From the NCBI GenBank assembly GCA_003215635.1, contig QCKC01000001.1, positions 100,316-164,315 of the forward strand: a stretch of 64,000 nucleotides of DNA. The letters are read 5' to 3'. The position numbers and the translations under genes are program-made. The notes beneath the pieces were generated by a model, which was not told the DNA's origin, did not search any database, and worked only from the letters and a program-made list of their open reading frames with translations. Positions 1 through 8,407 of the stretch are shown in pieces. Origin of the DNA: Prochlorococcus sp. AG-409-J19. Its GTDB lineage: Bacteria > Cyanobacteriota > Cyanobacteriia > PCC-6307 > Cyanobiaceae. Every line of letters begins with the position of its first letter. Positions within the stretch are counted from its first letter, which is position 1.

Positions 1-96
1 TCGCGACACTGAAAGGCAATTTTTGCTACTAAGCATGCATCTCATGGGACAATAAAAAGATGCTGTGAGCATTGGCTCAGTCGTAACCACATCCCC

Positions 97-339
97 ATGC
101 AGATCTTTTCAGCTATCGCCGCGAACGCCCTACTGTTTGCTTCATTGCTTTTGGTCATTGGGGTGCCAGTGCTTTACATGACTCAAAAAAACCCTGCCGA
201 TAGGCGTAATGGGGAAATCAAGAAAATAGAAATCATTGGTGGGGTTTGGTTCCACCTAGTACTTGCAAATGGTCTTATTGCTGAATACGTTGCTCACCAA
301 ATTGAAGGCGTAACCGGATATATGGGCCCACTCGGATAG
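97..339 (+). CDS. psbZ: Photosystem II protein Z-like small membrane protein
   Basis: An 80-residue protein with two hydrophobic segments (about residues 8-28 and 44-64) separated by a short charged loop, which is the topology of PsbZ (Ycf9), a peripheral photosystem II subunit that helps hold the light-harvesting antenna in the thylakoid membrane. The first segment has the PsbZ-like pattern of a Leu/Ser-rich helix ending in Val-Pro-Val. Position just upstream of ribH agrees with what I recall for marine picocyanobacteria. The protein is longer than the roughly 62 residues usual for PsbZ, with about 15 extra C-terminal residues, and the second helix is not a close match. The call is therefore probable rather than certain; otherwise it is a two-helix protein of unknown role. 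Nothing recognisable lies in bases 1-96. Confidence 0.6.
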   Translation: MQIFSAIAANALLFASLLLVIGVPVLYMTQKNPADRRNGEIKKIEIIGGVWFHLVLANGLIAEYVAHQIEGVTGYMGPLG

Positions 340-411
340 TCCATAGAATTTAATGGGCTAAATAGCATCTAAGCTCTTACGGTAAACAAACCGCAGGATG
401 GCTTAGATCAA

Positions 412-894
412 ATGGCCACTTTTGAAGGAAAATTCACTGATGCAACTGACCTACACATAGGTGTAGTAGTAGCAAGATTTAATGACCTAGTCACTGGGAA
501 GCTTTTATCTGGGTGCCTTGATTGCCTAGAAAGGCATGGTATAGATACTTCACCAGAAGGAAATCAACTCGATATAGCCTGGGTCCCTGGTTCATTTGAA
601 TTACCAATAGTTAGTCAGGAACTTGCCAAAAGTGGTAAATATCATGTCCTGATTACCCTTGGAGCAGTGATTCGAGGAGATACTCCGCATTTTGAAGTGG
701 TTATCTCTGAGGCAAGTAAAGGAATTGCCAGCGTTTCAAGAGAAACAGCAACGCCTATTATTTTCGGAGTTCTAACTACCGACACAATGCAGCAGGCCTT
801 GGAAAGAGCAGGAATCAAAAGCAATCTTGGATGGACTTATGCCTTGCAGGCACTAGAAATGGCCTCGCTGATGAAAACAATCGAAAGCATTTAA
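412..894 (+). CDS. ribH: 6,7-dimethyl-8-ribityllumazine synthase
   Basis: RibH condenses 5-amino-6-ribitylamino-uracil with 3,4-dihydroxy-2-butanone 4-phosphate to give lumazine, the penultimate step of riboflavin synthesis, in the cytosol. The 160-residue length is normal for the family. The substrate-binding motif Pro-Gly-Ser-Phe-Glu-Leu-Pro is present near residue 60, followed by [12 protein letters not shown], which carries the catalytic His and the phosphate-binding residues. The ATG start at 412 leaves a 72-base gap after the psbZ-like gene, so the two may be co-transcribed. The gene ends about 90 bases before the tRNA-Gly. Nothing unusual is seen. Confidence 0.97.
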   Translation: MATFEGKFTDATDLHIGVVVARFNDLVTGKLLSGCLDCLERHGIDTSPEGNQLDIAWVPGSFELPIVSQELAKSGKYHVLITLGAVIRGDTPHFEVVISEASKGIASVSRETATPIIFGVLTTDTMQQALERAGIKSNLGWTYALQALEMASLMKTIESI

Positions 895-983
895 TTAGTC
901 AAATAGAAAAGTTGCAATTGACCAGATCACCTCTTTTGGTGCATGCTGATAGTGTTTCAGAATTACTTCTAAGGATTCTTTGT

Positions 984-1055
984 GCGGATGTAGCTCAGTG
1001 GTAGAGCATCTCCTTGCCAAGGAGAGGGTCGAGAGTTCGAATCTCTTCATCCGCT
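984..1055 (+). tRNA. tRNA-Gly (anticodon GCC)
   Basis: A 72-base cloverleaf can be folded by eye: a 7-bp acceptor stem (GCGGATG with CATCCGC), a D arm GCTC/GAGC, an anticodon stem TCTCC/GGAGA around loop TTGCCAA with anticodon GCC, and a T arm GAGAG/CTCTT with TTCGAAT in the loop. The discriminator base is T, usual for tRNA-Gly. The CCA end is not encoded. A terminator follows directly. The gene sits at the edge of the large surface-glycan island, a common position for island boundaries. Confidence 0.97.
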
Positions 1056-1065
1056 TACTAAAAGG

Positions 1066-1087
1066 CCAGTCCATGACTGGTTTTTTT
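1066..1087 (+). terminator. Rho-independent terminator of tRNA-Gly
   Basis: A perfect 6-bp stem (CCAGTC at 1066-1071 with GACTGG at 1075-1080) around a 3-base loop is followed by seven T residues (1081-1087). It lies 11 bases after the tRNA-Gly and would end its transcript. Confidence 0.9.
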
Positions 1088-1137
1088 AATTCATCTAAAT
1101 AATCCAATGTAAATTAATAACTAATTAACTTTGATGG

Positions 1138-1593
1138 TTAAACCTTTCTAACTAACAATTTCTGACCTTCAGGCTCTTCAAAACCCATTTGACGATAAAA
1201 ACTAGCCCCAAAAGTTGTCATAAGATATACCTTCTCAACATTACAAATCTTAGGATCTTCTAACAATGCCTCAACGACTTGGCGACCTAAGCCATGACCT
1301 TGAAGATCACCTGCTACTACAACATCCCACAAAACTGCTCTAGAAATCCCGTCAGTTGTAGCTCTGCCAAATCCCACCATTCGACTTCCTCTCCAGAGGC
1401 TAACTACTACATTGCTTGCAGATAACAATTGTTTTAATTGCTTGTTGGAACGGCCCTGAGCCCAAAATGCATGCTTTTCAAATAAACGACTTAGCTTGAG
1501 CAAACCACGACTCGGCTTTAGTCCTGGACCTAAGCCCAGTAACCTCAATCCGGGGGCTCCTGAAGCATGCTTAATCAACCTGATTGCAACCAT
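1138..1593 (-). CDS. GNAT-family N-acetyltransferase
   Basis: A 151-residue protein of the GNAT fold, which moves an acetyl group from acetyl-CoA to an amine. The acetyl-CoA pyrophosphate loop is visible at residues 98-104 (Gln-Gly-His-Gly-Leu-Gly-Arg) after the hydrophobic strand at about 89-94. The C-terminal motif Phe-Tyr-Arg-Gln-Met-Gly-Phe at 132-138 is typical of the last GNAT strand and helix. The arrangement resembles cyanobacterial and plastid GNATs related to plant NSI/SNAT acetyltransferases, but the substrate cannot be read from the sequence. The basic N-terminal 50 residues have no clear counterpart. It is divergent from the rhamnose operon, with 45 bases between the two starts, so the two probably have back-to-back promoters. 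Confidence 0.85.
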   Translation of the reverse strand: MVAIRLIKHASGAPGLRLLGLGPGLKPSRGLLKLSRLFEKHAFWAQGRSNKQLKQLLSASNVVVSLWRGSRMVGFGRATTDGISRAVLWDVVVAGDLQGHGLGRQVVEALLEDPKICNVEKVYLMTTFGASFYRQMGFEEPEGQKLLVRKV

Positions 1594-1638
1594 TGCATAA
1601 ACTCCTTACCAAAAGCATTTGCACTGATATAAGACATC

Positions 1639-2523
1639 ATGACTCGAAAGGGAATCATTCTCGCTGGTGGTACAGGAAGCCGCTTATATCCCATAACAAA
1701 AGCTGTGAGCAAACAGCTACTTCCGGTATATGACAAGCCAATGGTCTTTTATCCGCTTACCACTCTTATGCTTGCTGGGATAAGAGAAATTCTTGTTATC
1801 ACAACCCCAGAAGATAAAATGTCGTTTGTTAATCTTCTGGGGGATGGAAAGCAATGGGGATTATCAATTAATTATGCAATCCAACCTAGACCTAATGGAT
1901 TGGCAGAGGCATTTGTGATTGGTGAACACTTCCTAAGCAATTCTCCTGTAGCACTAATTCTAGGAGATAATCTTTTTCATGGTAATGAACTAGTTCCACA
2001 ACTAATATCTAGCAATACATCCAATCATGGAGCAACAGTTTTTGCATATCCTGTTAGCGAGCCAGAAAGATATGGTGTAATTAATTTTGACAATAATCAT
2101 AAAGTAATAAGCATTGAAGAAAAGCCCAAAAAGCCTAAAGGAAACTATGCAGTTACTGGATTATATTTCTATGATAATACTGTTGTAGATCGTGCAAAAG
2201 TAGTCAAACCATCTTCGAGAGGTGAATTAGAAATTACGGACCTTAACAACCAATATCTTAAGGAAGATGCATTGCATGTTGAGTTAATGGGAAGAGGTAT
2301 GGCTTGGCTAGATACAGGAACATATGACTCACTTCACGAAGCTTCTGGATATATTCGGACACTAGAAATGCGACAAGGTTTAAAAGTTGGATGCCCGGAA
2401 GAAGTAGCGTGGAGAATGGGATGGATATCTAATAACGAATTGGCAGATCTAGCGGAGCCTCTCCGGAAAAGTGGATATGGAAATTATTTATTACGACTTT
2501 TAAGCAACCAGGAATTAATCTAA
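1639..2523 (+). CDS. rfbA: Glucose-1-phosphate thymidylyltransferase
   Basis: RfbA (RmlA) joins dTTP and glucose 1-phosphate to dTDP-glucose, the first step toward dTDP-L-rhamnose. The nucleotide-binding signature Gly-Gly-Thr-Gly-Ser-Arg-Leu-Tyr-Pro is at residues 10-18, followed by the conserved [10 protein letters not shown] stretch. The 294-residue length matches the family. It is the first gene of an operon with rfbC, rfbD and rfbB; the spacing to rfbC is 4 bases. The product would feed the rhamnosyltransferases and the RgpF-like protein later in the island. Confidence 0.97.
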   Translation: MTRKGIILAGGTGSRLYPITKAVSKQLLPVYDKPMVFYPLTTLMLAGIREILVITTPEDKMSFVNLLGDGKQWGLSINYAIQPRPNGLAEAFVIGEHFLSNSPVALILGDNLFHGNELVPQLISSNTSNHGATVFAYPVSEPERYGVINFDNNHKVISIEEKPKKPKGNYAVTGLYFYDNTVVDRAKVVKPSSRGELEITDLNNQYLKEDALHVELMGRGMAWLDTGTYDSLHEASGYIRTLEMRQGLKVGCPEEVAWRMGWISNNELADLAEPLRKSGYGNYLLRLLSNQELI

Positions 2524-2527
2524 AAAG

Positions 2528-3124
2528 ATGGACTTTCAACCACTTACTGATTCTAATGGGGTGACTCTTTCTGGGGCTTTGATACTCACCCCAAAATTAT
2601 TCCAAGATGAAAGAGGCTTTTTCTCAGAAAGTTGGAATCAAAGGATTTGGAAAGAAATCATGAGAAAACAATGCCAAGAATCAAAACCATTTGTTCAAGA
2701 TAACCATTCCAAATCAATAAAAAATACTTTAAGAGGATTACATTTCCAGATTTCTCCTGATATTCAAGGAAAACTTGTTAGGTGCATTGTTGGTGAGATT
2801 TTCGATGTTGCGGTCGATTTGCGTTTAAATTCTGGTAGCTTTGGAAAATGGGGAGGTATAAATATTAGTTCCACAAATAAAAAACAAATATGGATACCAG
2901 AAGGGTTTGCACATGGCTTCTTAACACTCAGTGATGAGGCAGAGGTCTTATACAAAACAACATCATTCTGGAATCCAACCTGTGAAAGAACTATTCGATG
3001 GGATGATGAAACAATAGGAATCAATTGGCCTATAAATTCTCCAGACTCAGCACAGCCAAAATTGTCCGAAAAAGATAATAAAGCGATTAGTCTAGAACAA
3101 ATAAATAGAGAGGATTTATTTTGA
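2528..3124 (+). CDS. rfbC: dTDP-4-dehydrorhamnose 3,5-epimerase
   Basis: RfbC (RmlC) inverts C3 and C5 of dTDP-4-keto-6-deoxyglucose, the third step of dTDP-rhamnose synthesis. The cupin-fold protein of 198 residues has the general-base His72 in Arg-Gly-Leu-His-Phe-Gln and the catalytic Tyr142 in Leu-Tyr-Lys-Thr, both where the family expects them. Its stop overlaps the TTG start of rfbD by four bases (TTGA), so translation of the two is probably coupled. Confidence 0.96.
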   Translation: MDFQPLTDSNGVTLSGALILTPKLFQDERGFFSESWNQRIWKEIMRKQCQESKPFVQDNHSKSIKNTLRGLHFQISPDIQGKLVRCIVGEIFDVAVDLRLNSGSFGKWGGINISSTNKKQIWIPEGFAHGFLTLSDEAEVLYKTTSFWNPTCERTIRWDDETIGINWPINSPDSAQPKLSEKDNKAISLEQINREDLF

Positions 3125-4023
3125 TAAAAGTACTACTTACTGGATCCAATGGACAATTAGGAAAAGCAATAAAGCAATATGTTCCACAAAACATAAAATT
3201 AATCGCTCTAAGCAGAAACGAATTAGATATATCTGAAGAAAAAAACTGTAATGAATCAATTCAGACTTACAAGCCTGACTGGATAATCAATGCAGCTGCA
3301 TATACGAAAGTTGACCAAGCAGAAATTGAATCCAATGCTGCCCTAGCAATTAATGGATATGCCCCAGCTGCGTTTTCTAAAATGCTAAATATATGTGGAG
3401 GGAAAATACTTCATATCAGTACAGATTTTGTTTTTGATGGTACACAATCATTACCTTATAAACCAACTGATCAAACCAAACCTCTTGGAGTATATGGAAA
3501 AAGCAAACTATTCGGAGAAAGAGCAATATTAGAAAATCTTGGCGCAAATGGATGTGCTCATATTCTTCGAACTAGTTGGCTATATGGGCCTGCTGGCAAA
3601 AACTTTTTATTAACTATGCTCAAATTACATAAATCCAAGGCCAATACCAATGAAACCATCAAAGTAATTACGGATCAAATTGGCTGTCCAACCTCAACCA
3701 AAACCTTGGCAGAGGCTTGCTGGAGGATTGTGCAATTTTCCGAGCAAGGAAGATATTTAGATCCAATAATGCATTGGAGTGACCTCGGTGTAGCCAGTTG
3801 GTATGACTTTGCAGTCGCGATAGGAGAACTTGGGATGCATTCAGGACTCTTAGCAAATTCAGCTGTAATTGAACCCATTAAGGCCGAGGACTATCCTACG
3901 AAAGCAAAAAGACCTCACTTCTCTCTCTTGGACAGCGATAAAACTCGCCAGTCTCTTTGTTTAAACGGAATTTATTGGAGAGAATCACTATATGAAGTCA
4001 TAAAATCGTTGAGTACGCAATAA
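3121..4023 (+). CDS. rfbD: dTDP-4-dehydrorhamnose reductase
   Basis: RfbD (RmlD) reduces dTDP-4-keto-L-rhamnose to dTDP-L-rhamnose with NAD(P)H. The Rossmann motif Gly-Ser-Asn-Gly-Gln-Leu-Gly spans residues 8-14, the SDR catalytic pair is Tyr125 and Lys129 (Tyr-Gly-Lys-Ser-Lys), and Ser-Thr-Asp at 100-102 supplies the catalytic Thr. Length (300) is usual. The start is a TTG at 3121 that overlaps the rfbC stop; no better ATG precedes the Rossmann motif. Confidence 0.95.
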   Translation: MIKVLLTGSNGQLGKAIKQYVPQNIKLIALSRNELDISEEKNCNESIQTYKPDWIINAAAYTKVDQAEIESNAALAINGYAPAAFSKMLNICGGKILHISTDFVFDGTQSLPYKPTDQTKPLGVYGKSKLFGERAILENLGANGCAHILRTSWLYGPAGKNFLLTMLKLHKSKANTNETIKVITDQIGCPTSTKTLAEACWRIVQFSEQGRYLDPIMHWSDLGVASWYDFAVAIGELGMHSGLLANSAVIEPIKAEDYPTKAKRPHFSLLDSDKTRQSLCLNGIYWRESLYEVIKSLSTQ

Positions 4024-4043
4024 AATGAGAGAATTAATCAAAT

Positions 4044-5162
4044 TTGAAGATTGATTTGTTGTCCTCATTAATTCTGCCTAAAGAGATCAAGAGGGTACTT
4101 GTTACCGGTGGAGCGGGTTTTATTGGAGGAACACTCATCAGGCATTTACTTCTAAAAAGTAATGTTCAAGTATTCAATATTGATAAAATAAGCTATGCAA
4201 GTGATCTAACTAGCATTGAGATAACTAAACGCAAACTCAACAATCATCAAGTAGATCGTCATCAACTACTCAAAATAGATCTATGCAATAAGCAAAATAC
4301 TCAAGAGGCAATAGAAATAGCAAACCCTGATCTAGTTTTTCATCTAGCTGCTGAAAGCCATGTTGACAGATCTATCGAAGGACCAGAGGCCTTTATTAAT
4401 AGCAACATAATCGGAACCTTTAACTTACTCCAAGCAGTTCTAAATCATTGGGAGAATCTACCCACAGAGCGTAAAGAAAGATTTCGACTACATCACATTT
4501 CTACTGATGAGGTTTTTGGCTCTCTCAGCTCTCATGGCAGATTCTGTGAACAAACAGCTTATAATCCGCGCTCTCCTTATTCAGCTAGCAAAGCAGCAAG
4601 CGATCACTTAGTTAGATCTTGGTATCACACATACGGACTTCCAACAGTTTTAAGCAATTGTTCAAACAACTTTGGACCTTGGCAATTTCCTGAAAAACTA
4701 ATCCCAATGGTAATAATAAAAGCATTAAAACAAAAATCAATACCACTATATGGTGATGGCGAAAATATACGAGATTGGTTGTTCGTTGATGATCATATTG
4801 AGGCTCTTCTACTTACAGCAACTAAAGGCCAAATTGGGGAAAGTTATTGTATTGGTGGTCATGGCGAGAAATCAAACCTTATTGTTGTGGAAGGAATCTG
4901 CAAACTTATGGATAGATTTATTCCTGTAGGAGCTCCACATAACAAACTCATTCAAAAAGTTGCTGATCGTCCTGGACACGACCGCAGATATGCAATAGAC
5001 CCAAGTCGAATAACTAGAGAACTCGGCTGGCAGCCAATGCATAGCTTTGAGACTGGCCTCGAAAAAACTGTTATATGGTACTTAAAGAATACCGAATGGT
5101 GCAATAAAGTTTTAGCTAAAGGAAGATATGATGGTGGGCGAATTGGTCTGATTAAATCTTGA
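4044..5162 (+). CDS. rfbB: dTDP-glucose 4,6-dehydratase
   Basis: RfbB (RmlB) dehydrates dTDP-glucose to dTDP-4-keto-6-deoxyglucose, the second step of rhamnose synthesis. An extended SDR: Thr-Gly-Gly-Ala-Gly-Phe-Ile-Gly-Gly at residues 21-29 binds NAD, Thr154-Asp155-Glu156 is the dehydratase triad, and Tyr179/Lys183 are the SDR catalytic pair. Tail residues such as Asp-Arg-Pro-Gly-His-Asp-Arg-Arg-Tyr are typical of RmlB. The TTG at 4044 gives a 15-residue lead before the Rossmann fold; a shorter start from a later TTG is possible. The gene order A-C-D-B differs from the enterobacterial B-D-A-C order. Confidence 0.96.
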   Translation: MKIDLLSSLILPKEIKRVLVTGGAGFIGGTLIRHLLLKSNVQVFNIDKISYASDLTSIEITKRKLNNHQVDRHQLLKIDLCNKQNTQEAIEIANPDLVFHLAAESHVDRSIEGPEAFINSNIIGTFNLLQAVLNHWENLPTERKERFRLHHISTDEVFGSLSSHGRFCEQTAYNPRSPYSASKAASDHLVRSWYHTYGLPTVLSNCSNNFGPWQFPEKLIPMVIIKALKQKSIPLYGDGENIRDWLFVDDHIEALLLTATKGQIGESYCIGGHGEKSNLIVVEGICKLMDRFIPVGAPHNKLIQKVADRPGHDRRYAIDPSRITRELGWQPMHSFETGLEKTVIWYLKNTEWCNKVLAKGRYDGGRIGLIKS

Positions 5163-5261
5163 GATCGAATCCCTTATAAAACTATCAATAGTCTGCAAAT
5201 TATAAACTATTTACCATTAATTCTAATAGAGCAATAAAGTCACCAAAAGATTACCAACGAA

Positions 5262-6251
5262 ATGTCAGCGCTTACTCGTTGCTTAGAAGAAGAAGCTGCG
5301 GCAATAGCTGCTTCAGCAAAACGTTTACCACCTGAACAAGTTGAAGAAGCTTTGACTTTGCTAGATACTTGTTCACAAAAGAAAAGCAAATTAGTTATTA
5401 CAGGCGTTGGCAAAAGTGGCATAGTAGCCCGCAAAATTGCTGCGACTTTTTCATCTATAGGCTTGATGGCTATTTACTTAAATCCTTTAGATGCTTTACA
5501 TGGAGACCTTGGAGTGGTAGCAAAAGATGATCTAGTGCTTCTCCTATCCAACAGTGGAGAAACAGAAGAATTAATTCAAATAATCCCTCATTTAAAAAGA
5601 AGGGGCACTCCTCGAATAGCGCTAGTAGGTCGTGTTAAATCGACACTAGCTAGAGAGTGTCAAGTGATTTTGGATGGCTCAGTGAATCGTGAAGTCTGCC
5701 CCCTAAATCTGGCACCTACCGCCAGTACTGCTGTCGCAATGGCAATTGGAGATGCACTTGCTGCTGTTTGGATGGAAAGAAGAGGAATTTCCCCTGAAGA
5801 TTTTGCACTAAATCACCCTGCAGGCTCCTTAGGCAAACAATTGACTATTAAAGCTGCTGACCTAATGGTACCTATTCAAAAATTGACTGCTTTGAGTCCA
5901 AACGCATCTTTAACTGAAGTCATTTCACAACTAACAAATGATGGAGTCGGAGCATGCTGGATAGCTCAAGAAAACGATCAAAAACTAATAAGAGGAATTA
6001 TTACTGACGGTGACCTACGTAGAGCACTTCAGAAAAATCAAACTCAGGACTGGAATAAGCTCAGAGCTAAAGACTTAATGACAATTGATCCGATTACTGT
6101 CATAGGCAATACTTTGGCAATAAATGCGCTGGAGCAAATGGAACGGAATAGAAAGAAAGCAATTGGAGTCTTACCTGTTGTAGATGAAATGACAGAGATG
6201 ATAGGTCTCTTAAGACTGCATGATTTAGTTGAAGCTGGCTTAAAAAAATAA
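5262..6251 (+). CDS. kdsD: Arabinose-5-phosphate isomerase (KpsF/GutQ family)
   Basis: KdsD converts ribulose 5-phosphate to arabinose 5-phosphate, the first committed step to KDO. The N-terminal SIS sugar-isomerase domain (about residues 44-175) shows Gly-Val-Gly-Lys-Ser-Gly at 48-53 and Ser-Asn-Ser-Gly-Glu-Thr at 96-101. Two CBS domains fill about residues 205-328. This architecture and the 329-residue length are those of E. coli KdsD. It lies 99 bases after rfbB and 12 bases before kdsC, so it probably forms a transcript with kdsC. Its presence with kdsA, kdsB and kdsC completes the KDO route. Confidence 0.95.
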   Translation: MSALTRCLEEEAAAIAASAKRLPPEQVEEALTLLDTCSQKKSKLVITGVGKSGIVARKIAATFSSIGLMAIYLNPLDALHGDLGVVAKDDLVLLLSNSGETEELIQIIPHLKRRGTPRIALVGRVKSTLARECQVILDGSVNREVCPLNLAPTASTAVAMAIGDALAAVWMERRGISPEDFALNHPAGSLGKQLTIKAADLMVPIQKLTALSPNASLTEVISQLTNDGVGACWIAQENDQKLIRGIITDGDLRRALQKNQTQDWNKLRAKDLMTIDPITVIGNTLAINALEQMERNRKKAIGVLPVVDEMTEMIGLLRLHDLVEAGLKK

Positions 6252-6263
6252 TAGATTAGGTAA

Positions 6264-6845
6264 ATGAAATTAACTAAACTAGCAAACTTAATAACAAGAT
6301 CCTTTAATTGGTTGGTATTAAATGATCGATTAAAAAATATAGAGCTAGTAATATTAGATGTCGATGGAGTACTCACAGATGGTGGTCTTTGGTATGGCCC
6401 ATCAGGTGAATTAATCAAACGTTTTAATGTAAGAGATGGCTTAGGCATTCGACTATTACAAGATTCTGGTATAGAAGTTGCTTTTCTAAGTGGAGGCAAG
6501 GGAGGAGCCACAGAAATACGTGCCAATCATTTAGGAATTAAACACTGCCTAGTAAACGCAAAAGACAAGCCTGCTGCACTAGAAAAACTAATAGAGGAAA
6601 TCAGCATAAAGTATGATCAAATCTTATTTATCGGAGATGATCTCAATGATTTATCCTTGAAAAATAAAGTTGGTTTATTAATTGCTACAAACGATGCTCA
6701 CAAATCATTATTAAAGAAAGCTGACGGAGTTTTAAATACCAATGGAGGCAATGGAGCAGTTCGTGAAATGGCTGAAAGATTACTTATATCAAAAGGTCTC
6801 TGGGAACAATTAAACAAACATGGCTGGAGAGACAATAATTATTAA
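6264..6845 (+). CDS. kdsC: 3-deoxy-D-manno-octulosonate 8-phosphate phosphatase
   Basis: KdsC, a HAD-superfamily phosphatase, removes phosphate from KDO-8-P. The nucleophile motif Leu-Asp-Val-Asp-Gly-Val-Leu-Thr-Asp at residues 31-39 gives Asp32 as nucleophile and Asp34 as acid/base. The Mg-binding motif Gly-Asp-Asp-Leu-Asn-Asp is at 124-129. The compact capless form fits KdsC (about 190 residues). The first 25 residues are an extension compared with E. coli. It faces kdsB head-to-tail across a 26-base gap. NeuB-pathway 9-phosphate phosphatases are similar, but the location between KDO genes supports KdsC. Confidence 0.93.
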   Translation: MKLTKLANLITRSFNWLVLNDRLKNIELVILDVDGVLTDGGLWYGPSGELIKRFNVRDGLGIRLLQDSGIEVAFLSGGKGGATEIRANHLGIKHCLVNAKDKPAALEKLIEEISIKYDQILFIGDDLNDLSLKNKVGLLIATNDAHKSLLKKADGVLNTNGGNGAVREMAERLLISKGLWEQLNKHGWRDNNY

Positions 6846-6871
6846 CCTAACTGATCTTAAATCTTGCAATT

Positions 6872-7696
6872 TCAGTCTAATGAAATAGCAAGATTTCTTG
6901 CATGCTCTAATTGCTCCTGTGTATCAACTGACAGAGACTCACCTTCAACAGTAAAAGTATCAATTTCTATACCAGCTTCAATTAAACGTAGCTGTTCAAG
7001 CTTCTCAATATTCTCAAGTGGTGAATATGGCAATTTAGACCAATTTTGTAATACATCTGCTCTGTATCCATAGATTCCTACATGCCCCCAAAAAGTAGTT
7101 TTTTGCGGCCAGTCTTTCATTGGGATTCCGCGCACATGAGGCAAAGCGGATCTTGAAAAATAAATAGCTCTGCCATCTTTTGCTAAAAGCGTTTTAACAA
7201 CATTTGGATTATGTATCTTGTCATCTCCAAGACGATAAACCGGAGTCATCACAGAAGGTATTGGATTCTTTGAAGTGAAAACTTTGTGCATATTATCTAT
7301 TACATTTGGATCTATAAATGGTTGGTCACCTTGAACATTAATAATTAAATATTTAGATGGATCTATATTCAAATCAAAACCCATCATATTAGTATTATTT
7401 TTCATCGCAATTTCTATAATTTCTTTTGATACTGAGGCAATTCTCTCGCTACCTGATTGACAATCTTTTCTAGTCAGCAGAGCAGGAAAACCTAAAGTTG
7501 ATGCCAAATCTAGCAAGACTTCACTATCAGTACACAAGATCACAGCAACAGGAGACTTAGCGGCTGAACAGCGTTCTAAGACTCGCTGTAACATGCTCTT
7601 CCCTCCTACATCAGCTAATACCTTGTTAGGAAGACGGCTGGATTCCAGTCTGGCCGGAACAGCAACAATCGTTGTAATCGAATTAGTCATTAACAA
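6872..7696 (-). CDS. kdsB: 3-deoxy-manno-octulosonate cytidylyltransferase
   Basis: KdsB activates KDO as CMP-KDO for transfer to lipid A or capsule. The nucleotide-binding motif Pro-Ala-Arg-Leu-Glu-Ser-Ser-Arg-Leu-Pro at residues 14-23 is diagnostic, together with Asn-Val-Gln-Gly-Asp-Gln-Pro further on and the His-Val-Gly-Ile-Tyr-Gly-Tyr-Arg segment in the C-terminal half. At 274 residues it is about 25 longer than E. coli KdsB. It is last in a three-gene unit on the minus strand with the HIT protein and the GT8-like transferase. The spacing to the upstream gene is 12 bases. Confidence 0.95.
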   Translation of the reverse strand: MLMTNSITTIVAVPARLESSRLPNKVLADVGGKSMLQRVLERCSAAKSPVAVILCTDSEVLLDLASTLGFPALLTRKDCQSGSERIASVSKEIIEIAMKNNTNMMGFDLNIDPSKYLIINVQGDQPFIDPNVIDNMHKVFTSKNPIPSVMTPVYRLGDDKIHNPNVVKTLLAKDGRAIYFSRSALPHVRGIPMKDWPQKTTFWGHVGIYGYRADVLQNWSKLPYSPLENIEKLEQLRLIEAGIEIDTFTVEGESLSVDTQEQLEHARNLAISLD

Positions 7697-7708
7697 ATAA
7701 CCCTAATT

Positions 7709-8407
7709 TCAATCCCATAACTTGAATGCATCGTCACGAGCGGCGTACCATTCTGCCGCCAAAACTCCACCCATCGTTCTTTGATCCAAAAACCATGGCC
7801 CCCCAAGAGTCCAATGCAACATTTCAGCAGAGCTCCCTTTCTCTGAGGTTTGTACAGAAACGAGATGATTCCATGCATCAGACAAGCTGCCAATCTTCTC
7901 ATCATCCAACAACCAATGAAAACGATGCAGCTCTAAACCACTAGCGGTATTAACAAAGTCTGGGGTTAACACCTTGCAGCCACTGCAATTCATTAACATC
8001 AACGAACTCCAATTCTTTTTAGGATACGGACTTTGGATTTCACCTTGGAATTTAACTGTTTCTGTTGGCTGATGTTCATGCTGGACACACATAACCGAAA
8101 ATCTTTCATCGCATAGTTCCCAAAGTTTCGCGATATCTCCTCGACATAACATGTCACAGTCCATAAATAAAGCCCAACCTTGGTAATTCATCAAATATGG
8201 GATCAAAAAACGCGTAAAGGAAAAGTCAGTACTTTGCTTGGGATCTCTTTCCCGCCAAAATAAACCTTGCTTCTCCAATTGGGAGGTGACCAATGGCGTA
8301 ATGGATAAAGGAACAGAACTGTGTTGATAAAGACTATCTATCAACACATTGGTGGCAGCTCTTTCACGATGGTCGTAGCCAATAAAAATCGGAATTGGAA
8401 ATTTCAT
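7709..8407 (-). CDS. Glycosyltransferase-like protein (GT8-type DxD)
   Basis: A 232-residue protein that starts with a short strand and an Asp-His-Arg-Glu turn, followed by the segment Phe-Met-Asp-Cys-Asp-Met-Leu (Asp83 and Asp85), a DxD-type metal and nucleotide-sugar site set as in GT8/GT-A enzymes. Later Trp-Thr-Leu-Gly-Gly-Pro-Trp (about 200) resembles the acceptor-side motif of small GT8-like proteins. No membrane segment is seen. Its ATG overlaps the stop of the HIT gene by four bases, and kdsB follows 12 bases on, so it may act on a KDO-containing glycan. Donor and acceptor cannot be read. Confidence 0.75.
   Translation of the reverse strand: MKFPIPIFIGYDHRERAATNVLIDSLYQHSSVPLSITPLVTSQLEKQGLFWRERDPKQSTDFSFTRFLIPYLMNYQGWALFMDCDMLCRGDIAKLWELCDERFSVMCVQHEHQPTETVKFQGEIQSPYPKKNWSSLMLMNCSGCKVLTPDFVNTASGLELHRFHWLLDDEKIGSLSDAWNHLVSVQTSEKGSSAEMLHWTLGGPWFLDQRTMGGVLAAEWYAARDDAFKLWD

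Noticed and set aside
895..1107. Minus-strand open frame of 70 codons
   Set aside because: It runs antisense through the tRNA-Gly and its terminator and has no protein features.
6044..6526. Minus-strand open frame of 160 codons
   Set aside because: It is fully opposite kdsD and kdsC, is rich in Ser, Phe and Arg, and looks like a shadow of those genes.
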